Notes under the pieces: model-generated
What the model saw: only the letters and a program-made list of their open reading frames with translations
Database searches by the model: none
Told to the model about the DNA's origin: nothing
Assembly (NCBI GenBank): GCA_028822575.1
Contig: JAPKDN010000146.1
Span: 1 to 7,468 of the forward strand
Reading direction: 5' to 3'
DNA from: Alphaproteobacteria bacterium
GTDB taxonomy: Bacteria > Pseudomonadota > Alphaproteobacteria > Thalassobaculales > Thalassobaculaceae
DNA: 7,468 nucleotides
In this document: positions 6,411-7,468 of the stretch, one piece after another
Layout: each line of letters opens with the position of its first letter
How positions within the stretch are numbered: position 1 is the first letter of the stretch
Translations under genes and position numbers: made by a program

Positions 6411-7361
6411 TCAACGAGGAGCCGCGGCCCGGCGCAGGCGATCGTTGATCGCGGCGCCCAGCCCATGCTCAGGGATCGGCGCCACGGCAATACCCTCGGC
6501 TTCGGCGGTGTCGAGCGCCCGGAGCATATGAAACAGGTTCGCTGCTGCCTCGGCCAGATCACTGGCGTGGCTAAGATTGAGGGCGTTATCTTCCCGATTT
6601 CTTGAGCCAAAGCCAAGGAAGGCGTCGCTATCGAGAGGCTCCAACACGCCTAGACGTACGGGGCAGTTCGGCGCGTAGTGGCTGGCTAGCATGCCCGGTG
6701 AGACCAGCGGGTCGTCGATCGGCGGATCACCAACCGGACCAGTGATCTCCGCCAGCATCTCCCGGGTGATGGCGCCAGGTCGGAGCAGCGTCGCTGTCTC
6801 ACCAGAAAAATCTACGACCGTCGACTCAAGCCCCACGGCGCAGGCACCGCCATCAAGGATCATCTCCAGGCGATCGCCAAGCTCGCTAGCCACGTGTTTG
6901 GCGCGAGTTGGGCTGATACGACCGGAGCGGTTGGCACTCGGCGCCGCGATGGGGCGGCCTGTTCGGGCGAGCAATTCGCGTGCCAGGGGATGTGCCGGAA
7001 CCCGAAGCGCGAGGCTGTCCAATCCGGCGGAGGTTAGCCAGGCGACCGGGCATTCCGGCGCCCGCTTGACCACGATGGTTAAGGGGCCGGGCCAGAATTT
7101 TCCCGCCACGGCTTTCGCCGTGATGCTGAAGTCGCCCAACGCAAAGGCCGCTTCGGCATCCGCGACATGGGAGATCAGCGGATTGAAGAGCGGTCTTCCC
7201 TTGGCCTCAAAAATCCTTGCGACTGCCGTCTCGTTGGTTGCGTCAGCGCCAAGCCCGTATACCGTCTCGGTCGGAAACGCGACGAGCCCGCCCGCCCTTA
7301 ATATCTCGGCTGCTTTGTCCAGGTCCTTCGGGGAGGGGTACTGTAGAGGCGCGTTGGTCAT
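6411..7361 (-). CDS. sua5: L-threonylcarbamoyladenylate synthase, Sua5 type
   Basis: Makes threonylcarbamoyl-AMP from threonine, bicarbonate and ATP. This is the first step of the universal t6A37 modification of ANN-decoding tRNAs, completed by the TsaB/D/E complex; it acts in the cytosol. The protein is 316 residues from ATG 7361. The YrdC domain (about 12-197) shows FPTETVYGLGADA (29-41), AKGRPLFNPL (53-62), PGPLTIVV, ALRVPAHPL, APSANRSGRISPT (140-152), DGG (170-172) and GLESTVVD (177-184). A Sua5 C-terminal domain follows the linker SPGMLASHYAP (221-231). It is therefore the long Sua5 form, not the roughly 190-residue TsaC. An in-frame TTG at 7370 would add three residues, but the promoter-like GATAAT overlaps it, and no Shine-Dalgarno precedes either start. 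It is likely essential or important for growth, and probably the first gene of a pair with the FAD oxidoreductase. Confidence 0.95.
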   Translation of the reverse strand: MTNAPLQYPSPKDLDKAAEILRAGGLVAFPTETVYGLGADATNETAVARIFEAKGRPLFNPLISHVADAEAAFALGDFSITAKAVAGKFWPGPLTIVVKRAPECPVAWLTSAGLDSLALRVPAHPLARELLARTGRPIAAPSANRSGRISPTRAKHVASELGDRLEMILDGGACAVGLESTVVDFSGETATLLRPGAITREMLAEITGPVGDPPIDDPLVSPGMLASHYAPNCPVRLGVLEPLDSDAFLGFGSRNREDNALNLSHASDLAEAAANLFHMLRALDTAEAEGIAVAPIPEHGLGAAINDRLRRAAAPR

Positions 7362-7369
7362 CGGCGGCA

Positions 7370-7396
7370 ATTATCGACCGGGCGGGTCTCAGTCAA
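7370..7396 (-). promoter_or_regulatory. Candidate promoter directly abutting the Sua5 start
   Basis: On the - strand TTGACT (7396-7391, 5 of 6 to the -35) and GATAAT (7375-7370, 5 of 6 to the -10) are separated by 15 bp, a little short. Only 8 nt lie between the -10 and ATG 7361, so transcription would begin at or within two bases of the start codon. This suggests a leaderless mRNA and fits the missing Shine-Dalgarno. The remaining 7397-7468 shows nothing I can support. Confidence 0.4.
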
Positions 7397-7468
7397 GGTT
7401 GAAAGATCTCTTCGGTGGCATCACGGCATCAAACGTCTGCCTGTCCTTAGTCAATTTCGCTTCCCCGT

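Noticed and set aside
6356..6616. 86-codon - strand frame overlapping the Sua5 3' end
   Set aside because: It is out of frame with the well-supported Sua5 C-terminus and has no domain or ribosome-binding site.

Overview
The window looks like chromosomal DNA of a GC-rich alphaproteobacterium, perhaps Rhodospirillales-like. That placement is an inference from the G/C-ending codons, the two-domain Sua5 protein, the long acyl-CoA dehydrogenase with an extra C-terminal domain, and Rhodospirillales-style response-regulator remnants. No RNA gene, CRISPR array, intact mobile element or phage gene is visible.

Layout. Positions 1-900 hold no intact gene. They begin with a long imperfect hairpin (65-118), followed on the + strand by the remains of two consecutive response-regulator genes (about 134-533 and 534-843). 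These are broken by frameshifts, in-frame stops and one apparent internal deletion. Everything convincing after that is on the - strand: an acyl-CoA dehydrogenase of the FadE5/DmdC-like type (962-2749), a class C beta-lactamase-fold serine hydrolase/esterase resembling 6-aminohexanoate-dimer hydrolase (3084-4292), a GlcD/D-2-hydroxyglutarate-dehydrogenase-like FAD oxidoreductase (4859-6325), and a Sua5-type threonylcarbamoyl-AMP synthase (6411-7361).

How they may work together. Sua5 and the FAD oxidoreductase are 85 bp apart on one strand and may be co-transcribed. The other two genes are separated by 334 and 566 bp of non-coding DNA and probably have their own promoters. A TTGACA-N17-GAAAAT promoter is visible upstream of the hydrolase. 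A TTGACT-N15-GATAAT promoter ends at the Sua5 start codon and suggests a leaderless mRNA. The acyl-CoA dehydrogenase leader carries two adjacent palindromes. Apart from tRNA modification by Sua5, the genes point to general acyl-CoA, hydroxy-acid and ester/amide catabolism.

I see no novel defence or mobile system. The most interesting part is the decaying regulatory locus at the left end. Most other findings are small: palindromes, a start-site choice, a possible leaderless transcript and doubtful small ORFs.
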